Shown here piece by piece: positions 34,110-44,600 of a stretch of 64,000 nucleotides of DNA. The stretch is from Roseiarcus sp963783175 (GTDB lineage: Bacteria; Pseudomonadota; Alphaproteobacteria; Rhizobiales; Beijerinckiaceae), in assembly GCA_963783175.1 (NCBI GenBank), contig CAWANG010000048.1:62001-126000 (forward strand). The letters run 5' to 3'. The notes under the pieces were generated by a model, which was not told the DNA's origin, searched no databases, and was given only the letters and a program-made list of their open reading frames with translations. Every line of letters starts with the position of its first letter. The first letter of the stretch is position 1. The translations under genes were made by a program, and so were the position numbers.

Positions 34110-35921
34110 ATGATCGGCCGCACGATTCGCCTCGCCCTTTGCGCCGCGCTCGGATTAGCCCTGGGCGGGGCGCCGGCGTCCGCGGGCGTCGTCGGCCCGT
34201 CCGCGGGCTCGATCGCGATGCACGGCGAGCCGGCGCTGCCGCCCGACTTCGACCACCTGCCCTATGTCAATCCGGCGGCGCCCAGGGGCGGCCGGCTCGA
34301 TCTCGCCTATCTTGGCGCCTTCGACAGCCTGAACCCCTATAATGTCAAGGCCTTATCGACCGCGCAGGGCCTCATCGGCAACGTCTATCAATCGCTGATG
34401 GCGCGCTCGGCCGACGAGCCGTTCACCCTCTACGGCTTGATCGCCAAAAGCCTCGAAACCGACGAGGCGCGGGACCAGGTGATCTTCCACCTCGATCCGG
34501 CCGCCCGGTTCTCGGACGGAACGCCGATCACCTCCGCCGATGTCGTCTTCACCTTCAACCTCCTCAAGGCCAAAGGCCGGCCGCAGCAGCGAGCCGCCTT
34601 CGGGCTGGTCAAAGCCGTCGACGCGCCTGACGATTGGACCGTGCGCTATGATCTTTCCGGCGCCGACGACCGCGAGCTGCCGTTGACGCTGGCGATCATG
34701 CCGGTGCTGTCGCGCGCCCATACCGACGCCGAGCATTTCGAGGACCAGACCCTGCAGATTCCGGTCGGCTCCGGGCCCTATCGGGTAGCGGAGGTCAAGC
34801 CCGGCGAGCGCCTGGTGCTCGAGCGCGACCCCAATTACTGGGCGAAAGACCTGCCGATCTCGCGCGGCCTCTACAATTTCGACTCGATCCGCATCGACTA
34901 TTACCGCGACGCGACGGCGATGTTCGAGGCGTTCAAAGCCGGGCTGATCGATTATCGGGTCGAGGACGACACCAACCGGTGGCGAGCCGAGTATGATTTT
35001 CCCGCCGCCAGGGACGGGCGGATCGTCAGGGCCGCAATTCCGAGCCGGCTGCCCAAGGGCGTCTCAGGCTTCGCCTTCAATCTTCGGCGGGCGCCGTTCG
35101 CCGACGTCCGCGTGCGCGAGGCGCTGGCGTCGATGTTCGACTTCGAATGGATCAACGCCAACCTTTTCGGCGGCGCGTACAAGCGTTCCGAAGGATTTTT
35201 CGACGACAGCGAACTGTCGTCGATCGGCCGCCCCGCCTCGGCCCGCGAGCGCGAGCTGCTTGCGCCCTTTCCCGGCGCCGTGCGCGACGACGTGATGGAG
35301 GGCCAATGGCGCGCCCCGGTCTCCGACGGCTCGGGGCGCGACCGCGCGATCGCGCGGCGCGCGGTCGACGAGCTCGAGCGCGCCGGTTATGCGCTGCGCG
35401 ACGGCCGTCTCGTCGATGCGCAAGGCGCGCCGCTCGCCTTCGAGATCACGGTCAAGAACCGCGACGAGGAGCGCCTCGCGCTCGCCTATGCGCGCAATCT
35501 CGCGCGGATCGGGGTCGCCGCCAACGTGCGGCTGGTCGACGAGGTACAATTCCAGCGCCGGCGCACGAGCTTCGACTTCGACGTGATGATCGGGACGTGG
35601 GTCGCCTCGCCTTCGCCGGGCAACGAGCAGCGCGGGCGCTGGAGCTCGGCTGCCGCCAATGCCGAGGGGGCCTACAATATTTGCGGCGTCGCCTCGCCGG
35701 CGATCGACGCGATGATCGCCGCGATCCTGGCGGCCAAGAGCAACGAAGACTTCGTGGCCGCCGTGCGCGCGCTCGATCGCCTACTCATCTCGGGCTTCTA
35801 TATCACACCGCTCTATTACGCGCCGGAGCAATGGATCGCCTATTCGGCCAAGCTCGGCCGGCCCGAGAAGACGCCCCTGTTCGGCGTCGAGCTCTCGACA
35901 TGGTGGCGGCGCGAGCCGTGA
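34110..35921 (+). CDS. Periplasmic oligopeptide-binding protein, SBP family 5 (YejA-like)
   Basis: A 603-aa periplasmic solute-binding protein for an ABC transporter. The signal peptide (about 1-25) ends GGAPASA/G. The family-5 pattern is present: RGGRLDLAYLGAFDSLNPYN, LIAKSLETDEARDQVIFHLD, ARFSDGTPITSADVVFTFN, YRVAEVKPGERLVLERDPNYW and FAFNLRRAPFADVRVREALA. Overall it resembles YejA/microcin C and murein-peptide uptake proteins. No permease or ATPase genes follow in this window, so its transporter is encoded elsewhere. Start ATG 34110 after GAAGCAAGGC. Confidence 0.92.
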   Translation: MIGRTIRLALCAALGLALGGAPASAGVVGPSAGSIAMHGEPALPPDFDHLPYVNPAAPRGGRLDLAYLGAFDSLNPYNVKALSTAQGLIGNVYQSLMARSADEPFTLYGLIAKSLETDEARDQVIFHLDPAARFSDGTPITSADVVFTFNLLKAKGRPQQRAAFGLVKAVDAPDDWTVRYDLSGADDRELPLTLAIMPVLSRAHTDAEHFEDQTLQIPVGSGPYRVAEVKPGERLVLERDPNYWAKDLPISRGLYNFDSIRIDYYRDATAMFEAFKAGLIDYRVEDDTNRWRAEYDFPAARDGRIVRAAIPSRLPKGVSGFAFNLRRAPFADVRVREALASMFDFEWINANLFGGAYKRSEGFFDDSELSSIGRPASARERELLAPFPGAVRDDVMEGQWRAPVSDGSGRDRAIARRAVDELERAGYALRDGRLVDAQGAPLAFEITVKNRDEERLALAYARNLARIGVAANVRLVDEVQFQRRRTSFDFDVMIGTWVASPSPGNEQRGRWSSAAANAEGAYNICGVASPAIDAMIAAILAAKSNEDFVAAVRALDRLLISGFYITPLYYAPEQWIAYSAKLGRPEKTPLFGVELSTWWRREP

Positions 35922-36013
35922 GGCGCATCCGGCGCCGGCGGGCGGCGACAGTCTCACTTGCGTTTGCGTGACCGGGACGCCATCTAGGCCAAGCCGTAGA
36001 TGCCCGCGATGAT

Positions 36014-36032
36014 CCCCGGATCAAGTCCGGGG
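36014..36032. repeat. Short palindromic repeat CCCCGGA-TCAAG-TCCGGGG
   Basis: A perfect 7-bp inverted repeat with a 5-base loop, in the 137-bp gap between the peptide-binding protein and the next gene. The sequence TGATCCCCGGATCAAGTCCGGGG is a common palindromic repeat type in Rhizobiales intergenic DNA. It may also serve as a terminator for the upstream gene. Confidence 0.6.
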
Positions 36033-36058
36033 ACGGGTGTCACGAGTGGACGTACGTG

Positions 36059-36391
36059 ATGCTCTACGCCGTATCCGCCAAGCTCATCCCTGGTCGTGCG
36101 CCCGAATTCCATATGCGCCTCACCGATGGCAGCATCGCCGCGCAACGGCCTGACGGCGCCGAGATCGTCGCCGCCATGGAGCGTGCGCGCGTCGCGCCCG
36201 ACGGCACGGCGCGCTGGACCGAGACCTGCTATTGCCCGACGCCCCTCCAGCACGAACGCGCGACCGTGCTTGACCGCTATTTCACCGGGATGGAGACAAA
36301 GGTCATCGACAAGCCTGTGACCTACGACGGGGCGCCGCTGATGGACCGGCTGGCCGCGAGCGGTCGAGCCGCGGCGCCGAATCACAGTTAA
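36059..36391 (+). CDS. Small protein of unknown function
   Basis: A 110-aa protein (111 if ATG 36056 is used) with a ferredoxin-like-looking pattern: LYAVSAKLIPGRAPEFHMRLTDGSIAAQRPDGAEIV, a Cys pair in WTETCYCPTPL, and RYFTGMETKVIDKP. No domain is recognised with certainty. It precedes the DsbA-like gene by 24 bp and is probably co-transcribed. Confidence 0.65.
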   Translation: MLYAVSAKLIPGRAPEFHMRLTDGSIAAQRPDGAEIVAAMERARVAPDGTARWTETCYCPTPLQHERATVLDRYFTGMETKVIDKPVTYDGAPLMDRLAASGRAAAPNHS

Positions 36392-36415
36392 GGACGTTGG
36401 AGGCGGAAGACGGGC

Positions 36416-37093
36416 ATGAACCAAGAGAGCGAACCCCTCACCATCGACATCGTCAGCGACGTCGTGTGTCCGTGGTGTTATCTCGGCGAGAAGCGGCTCG
36501 ACGCGGCGCTCGCCGAGGCGCCGCAACCCGTCGCCGTGCGCTGGCGGCCCTACCAGCTCGACCCGACGATCCCGGACGGCGGGCTCGACCGCGCCGAGTA
36601 CATGGCGAAGAAATTCGGCGCCAGCGGCAGGCTCAAGACAGCCCACGACAACCTCACCCGCCTCGGGGCTGAGGTCGGCCTGCCTTTCGCGTTCGACAAG
36701 ATCAAGCGCGCGCCCAACACCCTCGACGCCCACCGGCTCATCCGCTGGGCGAACTCGGCGGGCGTGCAGGGAAAGGTGGTCGATCGTCTATTCAAGGCTT
36801 ACTTCGTCGATGGACGGGATATCGGCGACCGCGGCGTTCTGATCGACATCGCCCAAGAATGCGGTCTCGACGCCAGGCTGGTCGAGAAGCTTCTGGCGGA
36901 AGGGGCGGACGCCGACCTCGTGCGCGAGGAGATCGCGCAGGCGCAGGCGATCGGGGTCAGCGGCGTGCCGTTCTTCATCTTCGCCGGCCGCCTCGGCGTC
37001 CCGGGAGCACAGGACCCATCGGTGCTGGTGCGGGCGATGGCGCAAGCGCGAGAGGCGATGAAGGAGCCTCTCAACGAAGCGCCGGTCGGTTAG
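36416..37093 (+). CDS. DsbA-family oxidoreductase (FrnE-like)
   Basis: A 225-aa cytoplasmic thioredoxin-fold protein of the DSBA/FrnE group. The active site is CPWC in DIVSDVVCPWCYLGEKRL; the inserted helical domain follows (YMAKKFGASGR, LDAHRLIRWA), and the cis-Pro loop is GVSGVPFFIFAGRLGVPGAQ. No signal peptide, so it is not a periplasmic DsbA. Members include 2-hydroxychromene-2-carboxylate isomerase-like and FrnE disulphide isomerases. GGAGG precedes ATG 36416. It ends 18 bp before the convergent DUF2336 gene. Confidence 0.92.
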   Translation: MNQESEPLTIDIVSDVVCPWCYLGEKRLDAALAEAPQPVAVRWRPYQLDPTIPDGGLDRAEYMAKKFGASGRLKTAHDNLTRLGAEVGLPFAFDKIKRAPNTLDAHRLIRWANSAGVQGKVVDRLFKAYFVDGRDIGDRGVLIDIAQECGLDARLVEKLLAEGADADLVREEIAQAQAIGVSGVPFFIFAGRLGVPGAQDPSVLVRAMAQAREAMKEPLNEAPVG

Positions 37094-37111
37094 CTCCAGA
37101 CGGCTTCACGT

Positions 37112-38500
37112 TCACGCGGCGTCGTCGAGCGCGGCGATGAGCGCGAGCGGCAATTCGATGGGCGGCGCGCAGTCGTCGCTCGGGTCGGCGAGCGCGGCGC
37201 TGAGCTCAAGTGGCGCCGCGCCGAGGCGCGGCCGGTCGAAATCCGTGTCCGGCGCGAGCTCGACACCGGCGTCGTCGTTGGCGGGAGCGAAGTCGAGACT
37301 GAACGGCAGCCGTCTGCGTGAAGCCGAGGCGATCGCGTCGCGGGCGAAGCCGGCCGCTTCCGCCCTCGCCGCCTCGGCGGCGAAGCGCCACAGCAGCGCC
37401 AGGACTTTGGCCAGCGCCGGATCGTCGCGCCGTTCGCATTCGTCGATGACCTTCTGCACCAGCGACAGCTTGAGCCCGCCGCCGACTTCGCCGGCAGAAG
37501 TCTTGATCGCGGCAAGCGCCGCAGCGAATGCCGGCAGCATGTGGCTCTTCAGGCCCGCCTTGTGAGAAAGCGCCGCGAAGCCTTCGCCGCGCGGGGCGAG
37601 GGCAAAGGCCGCGACACGCGGCAACGGCAGGCCGGACAATTCCGCCAGCGCCTCGGCGAACAGGTCCCGCTCCCCGCCGAGCAGCGAGCGCAGGAGCAAA
37701 GCCGGCGTTAGCGCCCCGCACGCCCGCAGCGAGCGTACGAGTTCGGCTCGCTCATCCTCAGGGCATGACGAGGCGATCGACGAGATCGCCTGGTCGCGCG
37801 CTTCGCGGGCGACGCGCTCGGCCCGCTCCCGCGGCAGCCATCGCGACGCCGCGACGCTGAGGTCTTTCGCCGTCGCCACGGCGATTTGCGCCCTCAAGGC
37901 CGCCGGTAGCAATGGGCGCTCGAGCAGCGCCTCGCGCACCTCCGCATCGGCGTCAAAACGCGCGAGGATGCAAGTCAGCGCGCCCGCCGTAGGAGCGGCC
38001 TCCCGATTGCCGATCAGCGCCAGAACCGCATCGCGTTGGCCGATCTCGGCCAGCGCCGCGATTGCGCCGGGCTTGAGATCGGGCCTTCGCGCTATCGCGG
38101 TCTGCGCGACCGCGTCTCCCATCGCCACGCAGTCGACGAGATCGGCGTCGGTCAGCGCGGGCGAACGGCTCAGCACCGCGGCCGCCACTTCCGGCTGGTC
38201 GGCGGCCAGCGCCAGGATGAGAGGACGGGGCGCATGGCTAGCGCTGCCCAGGGCGGCCGCGAGCGCCCGGCGGACCAAAGGCGAAGGATCGTCGAGCAGC
38301 GCCGTAATCGCCAGCTCAGCCTCGGAGCGCACGGGCTTAGCGAGATCGGAATGGAGATAAGCGCGGGCGAGTGCGCTCGCCGCTTCCGCCCGCTCCACTG
38401 GGCCGGCGCATTGCGCGAAAGCAAGAAATCGGCGCACAATGTCTGGCTTGGCGAGCGAGAGCGCCGGCAGGAGAATGGCCGTCGGTCGGTTGGCGTGCAC
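37112..38500 (-). CDS. DUF2336 alpha-helical repeat protein
   Basis: A 462-aa all-helical protein of the DUF2336 family, found mainly in Alphaproteobacteria. HEAT-like helical pairs are visible (RRFLAFAQCAGPVERAEAASALARAYL, ITALLDDPSPLVRRALAAALG, VAAAVLSRSPALTDADLVDCVA, IARRPDLKPGAIAALAE). The C-terminal 80 residues are acidic and low-complexity. The function is unknown; a scaffold or protein-interaction role is suggested by fold only. GTG start at 38500 with GGAGG upstream. It diverges from the MaoC gene. Confidence 0.86.
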   Translation of the reverse strand: MHANRPTAILLPALSLAKPDIVRRFLAFAQCAGPVERAEAASALARAYLHSDLAKPVRSEAELAITALLDDPSPLVRRALAAALGSASHAPRPLILALAADQPEVAAAVLSRSPALTDADLVDCVAMGDAVAQTAIARRPDLKPGAIAALAEIGQRDAVLALIGNREAAPTAGALTCILARFDADAEVREALLERPLLPAALRAQIAVATAKDLSVAASRWLPRERAERVAREARDQAISSIASSCPEDERAELVRSLRACGALTPALLLRSLLGGERDLFAEALAELSGLPLPRVAAFALAPRGEGFAALSHKAGLKSHMLPAFAAALAAIKTSAGEVGGGLKLSLVQKVIDECERRDDPALAKVLALLWRFAAEAARAEAAGFARDAIASASRRRLPFSLDFAPANDDAGVELAPDTDFDRPRLGAAPLELSAALADPSDDCAPPIELPLALIAALDDAA

Positions 38501-38595
38501 GTCGCCCTCCCTCGCCGGTCATGGCGGTGGGTGCTGATCGCCCAGATTGCACGACTATGGTTAATGGCAACTTAAAGTTGCAACTAGAGGCGTCC

Positions 38596-39096
38596 ATGGG
38601 GACCGAAGCTCTTCGCCATCATCCGCGCGGCGGCCTCTATTTCGAGGACTTCTCGGTCGGTCAGCTGTTCCGCCATCGCCTGACCCGCACGGTCACCCAA
38701 ATGGACAACATGCTGTTCTCGAACATGACGCTAAATCCCCAGCCGCTGCATATCGACGCCCATTTTTGCGCCACCGAGACCGAATGGGGCCGGCCGCTGA
38801 TGAATTCGCTGTTCACGCTCGAACTCATGATCGGCATTTCCGTCAACGACACCACGGTCGGCACGACAATCGCCAATCTCGGGATGACCGACGTCGCCTT
38901 TCCGGCGCCGTTGTTCGAGGGCGACACCGTCCGCGCCGAGACCGAAGTTACGGCCGTGCGCGCCTCGAAGTCGCGCGCCGACGCCGGGCTGGTCGAGTTC
39001 CGGCACCGGGCGTTTAAGCAGGACGGCACGCTGGTCGCCGAATGCCGCCGCACCGCGTTCATGCGCCGCCGCGGACCCGAGATCCTTTCCGCCTGA
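38596..39096 (+). CDS. MaoC-like (R)-hydratase, probable itaconyl/mesaconyl-CoA hydratase
   Basis: A 166-aa hot-dog-fold hydratase. Landmarks are GLYFEDFSVGQLFRHRLTRTVTQMDN, the catalytic Asp/His region LNPQPLHIDAHF, GRPLMNSLFTLELMIG and FPAPLFEGDTVRAETEV. The gene ends 9 bp before a CitE-like lyase, and this MaoC/lyase pairing recurs in itaconate (itaconyl-CoA hydratase/citramalyl-CoA lyase) and mesaconyl-CoA routes. The exact substrate is inference. ATG 38596 matches the family length; the frame upstream overlaps the divergent DUF2336 start. Confidence 0.85.
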   Translation: MGTEALRHHPRGGLYFEDFSVGQLFRHRLTRTVTQMDNMLFSNMTLNPQPLHIDAHFCATETEWGRPLMNSLFTLELMIGISVNDTTVGTTIANLGMTDVAFPAPLFEGDTVRAETEVTAVRASKSRADAGLVEFRHRAFKQDGTLVAECRRTAFMRRRGPEILSA

Positions 39097-39105
39097 GGCG
39101 CCTCA

Positions 39106-39874
39106 ATGCGCTCGCTCATCATCGCTCCGCCGGACGAGAAACGGCTCGCCGAGGCGCTGGCGAGCGGCGCCGGCGCGGTCATCGCCGATCTCGCGTTAGC
39201 CCCGTCCGGCGAAAGAATTGCGGCGCGGGACGCGGCCGCCCGATTTCTCAAGGGCGCCCGCGGCGTTGGGCCGGAGCTCGTCGTCGCCGTCAACGCGCTC
39301 GAACTCGGGCGAAGCGGACGCCGATCTTGACGCGGTCATGGGTTGCGCGCCCGACGCCATCCTGCTGCCGGGGAGCGTCGGCGCGGCGAGCGTCCAGCAT
39401 CTCTCCGTCAAGCTTGCGGTGCGTGAAGCGGATTTCGCGGTTCCCGACGGCGCGACGCGGATCATCGCCGTCGTCGACACGGCGCGGGCTCTCTTGAACA
39501 TGGCGAGCTATCGCGGCTCGAGCGGACGGCTCGCGGGCCTCGCCTGGAGCGCCGCCTCGCTACGCGCAGAGATCGGCGCCGAGACCGACCGCGATCCATC
39601 CGGCGCCTACGTCGGCGTCTTTCGCCTGGCGCGGGATCTTACCCTTCTGGCCGCAGCGGCTGCGGGCGTGCCGGCGATTGACGCAGCGTTCGCCGACGTC
39701 AGCGACGCGGAAGGCTTGCGCGCCGAAGCGATCGCCGCCCGGCGTGACGGCTTTTCGGCCAAGCTCGCGGTCAGCCCGGCGCAGGCGAGCATCATCAGCG
39801 AGGTCTTCCGCTCGCGGTCGATTCCGCTCGGAGAACGAAGTCCGTCCTCAGGCCATCGTTCTGGGACTGACTGA
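39106..39874 (+). CDS. CitE-like CoA ester lyase, one +1 frameshift
   Basis: Removing one A at 39302-39303 joins VVAVNAL to DSGEADADLDAVMGCAPDAILLP, the normal lyase order, and gives a 255-aa protein. Landmarks: SLIIAPPDEKRLAEAL at the N-terminus (in place of the RSVLYVPGS loop), AILLPGSVGAASVQHLS, IIAVVDTARALLNM (metal-Glu region replaced by Asp), SYRGSSGRLAGLAW and a C-terminal PAQASIISEVF. It is shorter and more divergent than the other two lyases in this window. It follows the MaoC hydratase by 9 bp, so the two probably act on consecutive CoA thioester steps. Confidence 0.78.
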
Positions 39875-39897
39875 CAATTCGCTCGGGTCGATTCGGC

Positions 39898-40161
39898 TCA
39901 CTGGAGCGCAGCCTTGCGCGCCTCGACTTCAGCAGTCCACTGGTCGGCGTTCTTGGACGGCGTGCAGACCACCTTCATGTATTCAGTCCCGTCTGCCCGA
40001 ACGAGATCCGTGCGCGCAATCATCATCTGCGCGTTCAATCCGCACATGACCGTATTGTCGACCTCCGGCCCCCGCACAATATCTCTCGCGGTCTTCGGCT
40101 GGCAATCCGAGTGCGAGAGCGCGACGGAGCAGACTAGGATCACAAGAGAATAGCCGGACAT
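39898..40161 (-). CDS. Small secreted protein of unknown function
   Basis: An 87-aa protein with a signal peptide (MSGYSLVILVCSVALSHSD), two Cys in the mature part (VMCGLNAQ, KVVCTPSK) that could form a disulphide, and a C-terminal helix WTAEVEARKAAL. No domain is recognised. The open frame reaches 40221, but ATG 40161 gives the clean signal peptide. It ends 23 bp after the frameshifted lyase, convergently. Confidence 0.6.
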   Translation of the reverse strand: MSGYSLVILVCSVALSHSDCQPKTARDIVRGPEVDNTVMCGLNAQMMIARTDLVRADGTEYMKVVCTPSKNADQWTAEVEARKAALQ

Positions 40162-40547
40162 TCGTCGCCCCCTGTTTACGCCTTGAGGCAGGACGTTTTC
40201 CTTGCCTAACTTTCTGGCCATTCGCGCCGGCTTTCATCTACCGTGGCGCAAAAGCCAATGGCGCGCCGTGATCTGGCTCACACTTCGCTCCGACGCAGGG
40301 GAACCCCCAGCTCAACGCTCGGCAATTCGCTGCGATCGAAATCCGATCGGCGCGGCGCGAAGGGCGTTGTGCGCCTCGATCCGCTCCCGCTTTGCGCGCG
40401 AACGTCACAGCAGATTCGAGCGTCAGCGCCCGAGCGGCCGAGTGTAGGAATCGAAACCATCAATCGTTAATCGTCGCACCTTAGCGTGGTCGCGAACGGT
40501 TCGGCGTCGCGCCAGCCGAATCCGAAGGCTAAGAAGACATCGCGCCG
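40162..40547. other. Intergenic region, no gene seen
   Basis: A 386-bp divergent spacer between the small secreted protein and the sterol-desaturase-like gene. Short frames only. No recognisable RNA, repeat or operator. Confidence 0.4.
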
Positions 40548-41577
40548 ATGACCGTCGTCGAAACCCTCGTCTCGCCGCTGCGACCGGCGGCCGCGACCCT
40601 ACTCCAGCCGGCGTCGATCTCGTCGATCTACTCGCTCGGCGCGGCGGTTATGATCGCCTTCGCCTGGCTCGCCTTGAGGCGCAAACGCCGCGGCCGGCCC
40701 ATCGTCGTGAAAGCGCTCATGCGAGCGGTCTTTTCGCGCCGGGTGTTGTTCCACCGCTCGACCTTCGCCGACCTCGGCTATTGCGTCATCGGCCTTGCGA
40801 CCCTGGGCGCGATCATCGGCTGGGCCGTCGTCTCGACGTCATGGATCAGCGACGGGGTCGCCGCCTTTCTTGTGCGCTTCCTCGGCCCGCATCCTGAGCC
40901 GCATGCGCCCGATTTCGTGCTCAACGCCGCGCGCACGCTCGCGCTCTTTCTCGCCTACGACCTCGGCTTCTTCGTCGATCATTCGCTCAAGCACCGCGTT
41001 CCGGCGCTATGGGAATTGCACAAGGCCCACCACTCGGCCGAAGTGCTGACGCCGCTGGTCAACTTCCGCGTCCACCCGCTCAATTCGCTGATCCTCGCCA
41101 ACAACCTCGCGCTTTTCATCGGCGTAATCGGCGGCGTCGGCGCAATATGCGCTTGGCCGCCAGGCCGTATCATTCACCCTGTTCGACCAGAACGTGTTGA
41201 TGCTGCTCTACATCTATCTGACCGCCCAGCTCCAGCACAGCGAGATCTGGATCCCGTTCACGGGGTTATGGGGGCGGGTGTTCATGAGCCCGGCCCACCA
41301 CCAATTGCATCACTCCGCCGATCCGGCGCATTTCAACTGCAACCTCGGGGCGAGCCTCGCGATCTGGGATTGGCTGATGGGCACTCTCCGCATGCCGTCG
41401 GTCGAGCCGCCGCGCCTCGCCTTCGGCGTCTCGGGTCATGCGCATGATCCGCACGGCGTGATGGGACTCGTGGTCGACCCGGCGGTCAACGCATTGAGAG
41501 CGCTAATCCCGGCAGATCGCAGGTCTGACCAAGAATCCAGAGCCGCCCCGCCGGGCGACGTCCGTCTGGAATCCTGA
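40548..41577 (+). CDS. Sterol-desaturase/fatty-acid-hydroxylase family membrane protein, one +1 frameshift
   Basis: A 342-aa integral membrane di-iron oxygenase once one G at about 41139-41140 is removed, joining ALFIGVIGGV to AQYALGRQAVSFTLFDQN. The His clusters of the family are complete only in the joined protein: DHSLKHRVPALWELHKAHHSAE before the break and SPAHHQLHHSADPAHF after it. Four membrane helices are predicted. Members hydroxylate or desaturate lipids such as sterols, hopanoids, carotenoids and ornithine lipids; the substrate is unknown. ATG 40548 is adopted without a strong ribosome site. Confidence 0.85.
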
Positions 41578-41631
41578 TCGGTCGTTCCAGCCCCGTCCCA
41601 CCTCACGGAGGAAGGTGGCCCGACAGACGTC

Positions 41632-44600
41632 TCATTCCGCTGCAATCGACACGTCAGGCGCGGGCCGTGGCCTGATCACGGGCGCAGGTCCCGCATGCAC
41701 GGGCGGGTGCGGTTCGTCCTTGTCGCCCACGAAACGGCTGAACCCGCGCCAGGCGAGCCGGCCGATGTCGTCCATCACCGTGAACACCGCCGGCACGAAG
41801 ACCAGCGACAGCATCGTCGACATGACAAGTCCGCCGATCACCGCAATCGCCATCGGCGAGCGGAAGCCGCCGCCGTCGCCGAGGCCCAAGGCCGAAGGGA
41901 ACATGCCCGCCGCCATCGCGATCGTCGTCATCACGATCGGCCGCGCGCGCTTGCGGCCGGCCTCGACCAGCGCCTCGAGCCGCGGCGAGCCGCGACCGAT
42001 CTCCTCGACCGCGAAATCGACCAGCATGATCGCATTCTTGGTGACGATGCCCATCAGCATGAGAATGCCGATCACCACCGGCATCGACATCGCCTTGTGG
42101 GTGATGAGGAGCGCGATGATCGCGCCGCCGATCGAGAGCGGCAGGGAAATGAGAATCGTGATCGGCTGCAGGAAGCTGCCGAACAGCAGCACCAGAAGCC
42201 CGTAGACCATCATCAGGCCCGCGCCCATCGCCGCGGCGAACGAGGCGAACACCTCGCTCATGATCTCGACGTCGCCGGTTTCGCGGATCTCGACCCCGGG
42301 CGGTAGATGGCTGGCGGTCGGCAGCGCCCGGATCGCCGCGACCGCTGCGCCGAGCGCGGCGTCGCCGCGCAGATCGCCCTCGATCGTCACCCGCCGCGTG
42401 CGGTCGTAGCGGTTGATGGCGGTCGGTCCGTGGCTGACCGAGAAGTCCGCGACCACCGAGAGCGGCGTCGTCGCGCCGCTGCCCGTCGCCAACCGCAAAT
42501 TCTCCAAAAGCCCGACGTGCGCGCGCGCCGCCTCGTCGAGCTCGACCCGGATCGGGATCAGGCGCTCGCCGGCGTTGAACTTGGCGAGATTCGCGTCGAT
42601 GTCGCCAAGCGTGGCGACTCGGATGGTGTCGGACAGCGCCTCGGTCGAAACCCCGAGATCGGCGGCGACCTGAGGCTTCGGCGTGATGCGCAATTCCGGC
42701 CGGTCGAGTTCCGCCGTCGAGATCGGATTCTCGATCGTCGGAATCGACCGCATTTCGCTCGCGATCTGGTTGGCGGTCGTGTTGATGACGTCGATGTCGG
42801 GGCCGGCGATGATCAGCTGCAGGTCGCGCTGGCCGTTGTCCTTGAGGAACCAGTAGCGGATGTCCGGCTGATTGGCGAGGATCGCGCCGATCCTGAGCTG
42901 TAGGTCCTTCTCCGTCGCCTCGCGCTCCGATTTGGGGACGAAGTTGATGACGATCGTCGCCTTCCGCGGCTCGTCGTCGGCGCCGCCGAGGATTTTGCCG
43001 CCGAAAATCAACGCCGAGCGAACCTCGGGCATGGCGCGCAATTTGTCCGAGATCGCGCGGGTGACGCGATCGGTGTCGTCGAGCCGCGAGCCCGGCGGCA
43101 ATTCGATCGCCAGGAGCGCGCGGCCATAGTCGTCTGCCGGGATGAACCCGGACGGCAGCAGCTGCGTCGACCACAAGGACGCCGCGAAGATCAGCGCGCC
43201 CGCGAACAGGGTGAGCCACCGGTGGCTGAGCGAGCCGCGCACGAGGCGAGTATAAAAGCGCATCACCGCGCCGTCGCGGTGGGCGTGGCCGTGCGGCGCG
43301 CGCAGGAAATAGGCGGCGATCACCGGCGTGACGAAGCGGGCGACCATGAGCGAGAACATGACGGCGATCGCGACCGTCAGGCCGAACTGGCGGAAATACT
43401 GGCCGGCGATGCCGCCCATGAAGCTGACCGGTGAGAAGATCGCCGCGATCGACAGCGAGATGGCGATCACCGCTAGCCCGATCTCGTCAGCCGCCTCGAG
43501 CGAGGCGCGATAGGCCGACTTGCCCATCCGCATATGGCGCACGATGTTTTCGATTTCGACGATCGCATCGTCGACCAGAATGCCCGTCACCAGCGTGATC
43601 GCGAGCAGGCTCACGAGGTTGAGGGAAAAGCCGATCGCATCCATCGCCCAGAAGGTCGGGATGACCGAGAGCGGCAGCGCGACCGCGGTGACGAGGGTCG
43701 CGCGCAGGTCGCGAAGGAAGATGAACACGACGACGACGGCAAGCAGCGCGCCCTCGATCAGCGTCTCCATCGTCGAATGGTAATTGCCGAGCTCGCTGTC
43801 GACCTGAGTGTCGACCTTGGTGAATTTCACTTCCGGATGCGCGGCCTCGATGGCCGCAAGGCGCTTGGCGATCAATTGATCGACGGTCACGTCGCTTGCG
43901 CCCTTGGCGCGGGTGACGCCGAAGGCGACGATCGGCTCGTCAAACAGGCGGGTGAAGGTGCGCGGCTCGGCCGCGCCGTCGGTAACGGTCGCCAGCTCGT
44001 CGAGCCTGACCTTGCGCCCGCCCGGCAAAGCGATCGGTAGCGCCGCGAGATCGTCGAGCTTTCGTGCCCCCGCAAGGGTGCGGATCGCCTGTTCCTGGCC
44101 GGCGACTTCGCCCCGTCCGCCGCCGAGATCGACATTATCGGCGCGCACCTGCTCGTTGACGGTCGCCGCGGTGACACCGAGCGCGAGCAGCTTTTCGGGA
44201 TCGAGCGAGACCCGGATTTCGCGGTCGACACCGCCGAACCGCTTGACCTCGCCGACGCCGCGGATGCTCTGCAGGTCGCGCGCGACCGAATCGTCGATGA
44301 ACCAGGACAATTGCTCGACCGAAAGTCCGGGCGCCGAGGCGGCGTAGGTGACGATCGGCAGGCCCTCGATGTCGATGCGGCTAATGATCGGCTCATCGAT
44401 CGTGCGCGGCAGGTCGCTGCGGATCTTGGCGATCTGGTCCTTGACGTCGTTGAGCGCGCGGTCGATGTCGACCGAGCCGACGGTGAACTGGATCACGGTC
44501 GAGGACGATCCGTCGGTGACGGTCGAGATGATGTGCCAGACGCCGTTGACGCTGGCGACGGCGTCCTCGACTTTTTTCGTCACCTGCGATTCGAGCTCGG

